From assembly GCA_964414205.1 (NCBI GenBank), contig CAYPVP010000027.1, positions 1-17,193 of the forward strand: 17,193 bases of DNA, in the 5' to 3' direction. A program made the position numbers and the translations under genes. The notes beneath the pieces were generated by a model. That model was not told the DNA's origin. It did not search any database and saw nothing but the letters and a program-made list of their open reading frames with translations. Numbering within the stretch: the stretch's first letter is position 1; each line of letters begins with the position of its first letter. Shown here one piece after another: positions 14,060 through 17,193 of the stretch. Origin of the DNA: STD2-102 sp964414205. Lineage in GTDB: Bacteria > Bacillota > Clostridia > Christensenellales > CAG-917.

Positions 14060-14426
14060 CATTACATTTTTTTGTTTGCATTTTAATTAAGTTTTTATAA
14101 CTTTTTTATTGCATTTTTTTGTGTGCATTTTGAGTTCACTTATCATTTGCATTAGTGACTTTTTGTGTTATATTTTTGGATTGAATTTTTCCGTGATTTA
14201 GTGTTTTTTGAATTGAATTTTATGTTTCAATATGAATTTATTGTGTGTTGTTTCAATCTTTTGTTTCACAGCGTGCAATTTTCTGATGCAGTTTAAAATT
14301 TAGATTTTCATTTGCGTGCTTGATTTATCAATAAAAATGCCTATGTCCCAAAATTAAATTAGAATTGGGACTTTACATCAGATTTCTTGTTTTACAATGT
14401 GCAGTTTGTTTATTCAGTTTTGTTTT
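14060..14426. other. T-rich intergenic stretch, no gene
   Basis: This convergent gap lies between the ferredoxin terminator and the end of the minus-strand charged-protein gene. It is T-rich on the plus strand with frequent stops in all frames. The only structure I can support is the hairpin at 14345-14371. Confidence 0.6.
14345..14371 (-). terminator. Possible terminator of the charged-protein genes
   Basis: GTCCCAA (14345-14351) pairs with TTGGGAC (14365-14371) across a 13-base loop. Read on the minus strand, ATAGGCATTTTTATTG follows, so a short T-tract comes seven bases after the stem. It lies 55 bases past the stop of the minus-strand gene. Confidence 0.45.
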
Positions 14427-14912
14427 TTACAAATCGTCGGCATCTTGAACAGGCATGTCATCATAGATTTCTTCACCCGTTTCCAAATCGCATGGCGTCC
14501 CAGTCCAACTTCCATCAACATCAAATTTGTCACCATTTTCAAGTTTTTTGTTGTTGATTCCTCCATTCCCCGAACAGCCCTTGTTTACAAAATCATAGGT
14601 TTTGTCTTCGCTTTCAACTTCTAAACCTTCGTTCTTGTCAAAATGCGTGTCATGTCCATCATTAAAAACATAATCTTCATTTATTTGACCAATGCCATAG
14701 ACATCTCCAAGTTCATTGACTATTGAATTTGCAAATCGTATTGCATCGGCATCACTTGTTTCTTCTGAATCTGGCAAAATGTCAAAATCATTTGCACTTT
14801 CAATCATTTCATTTTTTCCAAACCCCATATCTTCAATTTTTTTTGTTTTGCTCATTCTCTTTCCTCTTTTTCTTTTTTTTCTCATCTTCAACATCCCGTC
14901 GTTGAAGTTCAT
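14427..14912 (-). CDS. Unrecognised acidic protein ending in PVQDADDL
   Basis: I do not recognise this family. From ATG 14912 it has 161 residues. It begins with a short very basic patch (MRKKRKRGKRMSKTKK) and is then strongly acidic, with a probable helix around DADAIRFANSIVNELGDVYG. The C-terminal stretch has KFDVDGSWTGTP and ends PVQDADDL, which reads like a conserved tail. No signal peptide, membrane helix or catalytic motif is seen; it has two cysteines. Three starts are possible: 14948, which overlaps the upstream stop as ATGA but has no good ribosome site; 14912, after AAGGTGG; and 14855, after AGAGGA. The coding call rests on the coupled pair arrangement, the ribosome sites and an A-rich sense strand like the other genes. 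Competing plus-strand frames are Ser/Phe-rich mirror images. Confidence 0.6.
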   Translation of the reverse strand: MNFNDGMLKMRKKRKRGKRMSKTKKIEDMGFGKNEMIESANDFDILPDSEETSDADAIRFANSIVNELGDVYGIGQINEDYVFNDGHDTHFDKNEGLEVESEDKTYDFVNKGCSGNGGINNKKLENGDKFDVDGSWTGTPCDLETGEEIYDDMPVQDADDL

Positions 14913-14944
14913 CAATCCACCTTGATTGTGATTGATTTTTTTTG

Positions 14945-15316
14945 TCATTTGTCATCTTGTGCCTCTTTTTGTTTTTTTGCCTGTTCCCTTTTCATCTTGT
15001 CAGCAGTTGCAGTTGGGGTTGCCATTTTTGCAACAGGCATTCCAAGTTCATATTCTTCCAACGGTTTGATTGGCTCTGATGGTGTTGCATCAAGTTCGGC
15101 AAGTTTTTTGTCGAAAATTTTTTCACTTTTTCTTTTATTGTCAGTTTTCAATTTTTCTTTGAAAGTGTCTTTGTCTTCAAGCACACCATTTGCTTTGTCT
15201 TTATTCATGTCAGTGTTTACTCTTGTATTTTCATTTTTGACATTGTCTATGTTTGTGTTTTTCTTTTCCATATCCTTATTTTTTGATGTTTTTTGTTTTC
15301 TATTCACAATATTCAT
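14945..15316 (-). CDS. Unrecognised highly charged Lys/Asp/Asn-rich protein
   Basis: This 123-residue protein matches no family I know. Most of it is Lys, Asp, Glu, Asn and Thr, which suggests a disordered or coiled-coil chain. The more ordered part appears to be about 65-123: KIFDKKLAELDATPSEPI, then EEYELGMPVAKMATPTATAD, then a KMKREQAKKQKEAQDDK tail. There is no signal peptide, membrane helix or cysteine. Its TGA overlaps the ATG at 14948 of the next frame, and the two genes run together. ATG 15316 has no clear Shine-Dalgarno; ATG 15271 has AAGG but too close. The true start is uncertain, and the call itself is moderate because composition is so biased. The opposite-strand frame is rich in Ser, Phe and Leu, as expected from the complement of Lys/Glu/Asp/Asn codons. 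Confidence 0.5.
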   Translation of the reverse strand: MNIVNRKQKTSKNKDMEKKNTNIDNVKNENTRVNTDMNKDKANGVLEDKDTFKEKLKTDNKRKSEKIFDKKLAELDATPSEPIKPLEEYELGMPVAKMATPTATADKMKREQAKKQKEAQDDK

Positions 15317-15421
15317 TTTTCAATTTGAAATTGCTTTGTTTTCAACATTTTTGTTTCAATGTCAATTTGCACATTCATTTTACTTTTTCATTCCAAAATT
15401 AGTCATTCGTTGGCAATTTGC

Positions 15422-15450
15422 TTTACATTTGCAAAAAGTTTTCCTATGAT
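15422..15450 (+). promoter_or_regulatory. Promoter of the SulP transporter gene
   Basis: TTTACA (15422-15427), 17 bases and TATGAT (15445-15450) each differ from consensus by one base. The start point near 15457 gives a leader of about 45 bases before ATG 15502. It also rules against the TTG at 15418, which lies upstream of the promoter. Confidence 0.65.
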
Positions 15451-15501
15451 GCTGTTGAAAAGCACACGAAAATTGAGAAAAAGAGAATAGAAAGAGTTAA
15501 A

Positions 15502-17052
15502 ATGAGAAAAAAACAAAAAAGTTCAACACCCTATATGAAAAATGCCTTCATTTCTTCAATGAAAGGCTACAATTTGCAAAAATTTGGCAAAGATTTGATG
15601 AGTGGTCTTATGGTGGCAATCATTGCTTTGCCATTGTCCATAGCCCTTGGAATTCAATCAGGCGTCACCCTTCAACAAGGCATCATCACAGCCATTGTTG
15701 CAGGGTTCATTGTGGCAGTGTTTGGAGGTTCAAAACATCAAATTGCTGGTCCTACGGCTGCATTTGTGTCAATCATTGTTGGCTACATCGCTGACCCTGA
15801 AATTGGACTTTTAGGCTTGCAAATGGCAACAATTTTTGCAGGTTTGATTTTGATTTTTATGGGACTTCTCAAAATTGGAAAACTAATTCGTTTTGTGCCC
15901 TATCCAATCGTAATAGGCTTTACAACAGGAATTGGAATCACATTGTTGTTTGGTCAGTTGAAAGACTTTTTGGGGCTCTCTGTTGCAATCAATGGAACTT
16001 TTGTCAACAAAGTTGGAATTTTGGCAACAAATTTTTGGAATGCAAATCTTGCAACATTGCTTGTTGGAATTCTCACACTTGTTGTCATTGTCGGTTTGTC
16101 AAAAATTTCAAAAAAAATTCCTGCTCAATTTGTTGGAATTTTGGTCGCTACCATCGTCACTGTCATTTTGGGTGCAGTTGACAAAAATGCCTTTGGAGTT
16201 GCAACCATTGGTTCAACTTTTGGTGACATCAAAGCAGAAATTCCATTTATGGATTTTGGCAGTATAAAAGATTTGAATTTTGCAAAATTGATTGTGCCTG
16301 CGTTTGTCATTGCCTTTCTTGGCTCGCTCGAAAGTTTGCTGTCATGCGCTGTTGCAGATGGTCTTGCAGGTGAAAATCACGACAGCAACATGGAACTTGT
16401 CGGACAAGGTCTTGCAAATGTTGTGTCACCTATGTTTGGTGGACTTCCAGCAACAGGTGCAATTGCAAGAACAGCAGCAAACATAAAAAATGGTGCTCAA
16501 TCTCCAATTTCAGGAATTGTTCACTCTGTTGTTTTGTTGTTGATGTTCTTTTTGCTCATGCCAGTTGTCAAATTCATTCCAATGACAGGGCTTGCAACGG
16601 TTTTGATTGTTGTGGCTGTCAACATGGCAAACTTCAAATTGTTTTTCAAAATGGCATTTCACAACATTGCTGACAGTTTGATTTTGATTTCAACATGTTT
16701 GTTGACAGTTTTTTTCAATTTGGTCATTGGTGTTGGCGCTGGTTTTGCTGTTTCGCTTGTTTGCACAATTCCACAACTTTTCAACAAAAACAAAAGTGAG
16801 TTTGGAAAGTCAGAGGTCACTGTTGCTGGTTGTTTGCATTTTATCAACATTGAAAAATTCATCAAAGTTTTGGAAAACGCCTATGGAGAATCAACAGAAC
16901 TTGTCACCATAAACTTGGAAAACGCAAAAAACATTGACTTGTCTGCATTTGACAAATTGAACAAATTTATCATGAAAAACGACGGGAAATTTGCCATTGT
17001 AGGAAAATCTGTTCACAACAAAGGGCTTCACTCTGTCGCAGGTGGACACTAA
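15502..17052 (+). CDS. SulP-family inorganic anion transporter
   Basis: This 516-residue integral membrane protein is of the SulP/SLC26 family, whose bacterial members move sulfate, bicarbonate or dicarboxylates. After a short basic N-terminus (1-30) the membrane domain begins with the family signature DLMSGLMVAIIALPLSIALG (31-50). It continues with the substrate-binding motif GGSKHQIAGPTAAF (75-88) and the helix PYPIVIGFTTGIGITLLFGQ (133-152). About 10-14 membrane helices run to about residue 425. The C-terminal ~85 residues form a cytoplasmic STAS domain with VTINLENAKNIDLSAFDKL, but it ends early at VAGGH, so the last helix is short or missing. The substrate cannot be told. ATG 15502 lies after the promoter with a weak AAAGAG site. 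No carbonic anhydrase or sulfate-assimilation gene lies nearby. A terminator follows the stop. Confidence 0.92.
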   Translation: MRKKQKSSTPYMKNAFISSMKGYNLQKFGKDLMSGLMVAIIALPLSIALGIQSGVTLQQGIITAIVAGFIVAVFGGSKHQIAGPTAAFVSIIVGYIADPEIGLLGLQMATIFAGLILIFMGLLKIGKLIRFVPYPIVIGFTTGIGITLLFGQLKDFLGLSVAINGTFVNKVGILATNFWNANLATLLVGILTLVVIVGLSKISKKIPAQFVGILVATIVTVILGAVDKNAFGVATIGSTFGDIKAEIPFMDFGSIKDLNFAKLIVPAFVIAFLGSLESLLSCAVADGLAGENHDSNMELVGQGLANVVSPMFGGLPATGAIARTAANIKNGAQSPISGIVHSVVLLLMFFLLMPVVKFIPMTGLATVLIVVAVNMANFKLFFKMAFHNIADSLILISTCLLTVFFNLVIGVGAGFAVSLVCTIPQLFNKNKSEFGKSEVTVAGCLHFINIEKFIKVLENAYGESTELVTINLENAKNIDLSAFDKLNKFIMKNDGKFAIVGKSVHNKGLHSVAGGH

Positions 17053-17097
17053 AAAAGAAAGCCCCCCAAGCAATTTGACTTTCTTTTTAGTTATTTT
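17049..17097 (+). terminator. Intrinsic terminator of the SulP gene
   Basis: CTAAAAAAGAAAG (17049-17061) pairs with CTTTCTTTTTAG (17079-17090) with one bulged A, across a 17-base loop that begins CCCCCC. TTATTTTTATT follows. The stem starts inside the stop codon. Confidence 0.7.
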
Positions 17098-17105
17098 TAT
17101 TCTCT

Positions 17106-17193
17106 TTGATTATCCTACTTGATTTTGTTGTTTATTTTTGTTTTTGATTATCCTGTTCAATCTTGTAGTTTAGTTTTGTTTTTAATTATTCTG
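17106..17193. repeat. 38-bp tandem repeat running off the window end
   Basis: Two full units (17106-17143 and 17144-17181) match at about 31 of 38 positions, and a third begins at 17182 and is cut by the window end. Each begins TTGATTATCCT (TTAATTATTCT in the third) and ends in a TTTTGTTT tract. The array may continue beyond the window. Confidence 0.75.

Noticed and set aside
14922..15449. Plus-strand 175-codon hydrophobic frame that looks like a membrane protein
   Set aside because: Its Ser/Phe/Leu richness is what the complement of Lys/Glu/Asp/Asn codons gives. There is no ribosome site, and it opposes two coupled minus-strand frames.

Overview
The window is AT-rich chromosomal DNA from a low-GC Gram-positive bacterium, most likely an uncultured anaerobic member of the Bacillota in the class Clostridia. 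The signs are strong purine-rich Shine-Dalgarno sites (AGGTG, GGAGG), a clostridial-type 2[4Fe-4S] ferredoxin, a small ferredoxin-thioredoxin-reductase-like protein, and the Firmicutes gene order decarboxylase (yaaO-like) - tmk - holB - ricT/yaaT. TGA is used as a stop, so this is the standard bacterial code. No phage, IS element, CRISPR array, rRNA or tRNA was seen. The species cannot be named from the sequence.

Region by region: 1-3830 (+) holds a TetR-family regulator with a palindromic operator candidate on its own promoter, a GNAT acetyltransferase, and a two-gene unit of a DUF421 (YetF-like) membrane protein and a COG2509-type FAD-dependent dehydrogenase. Next comes a repeat-rich convergent intergenic region with a perfect 15-bp terminator stem. 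4162-5455 (-) holds a six-cysteine FTR-like protein and an ECF sigma factor translationally coupled to a very short single-pass membrane protein, probably its anti-sigma partner. The sigma gene appears to be leaderless. 5850-9554 (-) is a leuS-serS aminoacyl-tRNA synthetase operon with a clear promoter, no T-box and an intrinsic terminator.

9800-14010 (+) holds a fold-type-I Orn/Lys/Arg decarboxylase homologue with altered signature residues, then the tightly packed tmk-holB-ricT group (dTMP kinase, clamp-loader delta prime, PSP1/RicT). A 56-residue ferredoxin follows with its own promoter and terminator. 14427-15316 (-) carries two overlapping genes for highly charged, unrecognised proteins. 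15502-17052 (+) is a SulP anion transporter with a shortened STAS tail, its own promoter and a terminator. The window then ends inside a 38-bp tandem repeat.

Most genes are housekeeping: translation (leuS, serS), DNA replication and nucleotide supply (tmk, holB) and RNA processing (ricT). No clear new multi-gene system is visible. The best candidates for new biology are the leaderless sigma/minimal anti-sigma pair, the compact FTR-like protein, the charged protein pair and the repeat-rich intergenic regions.
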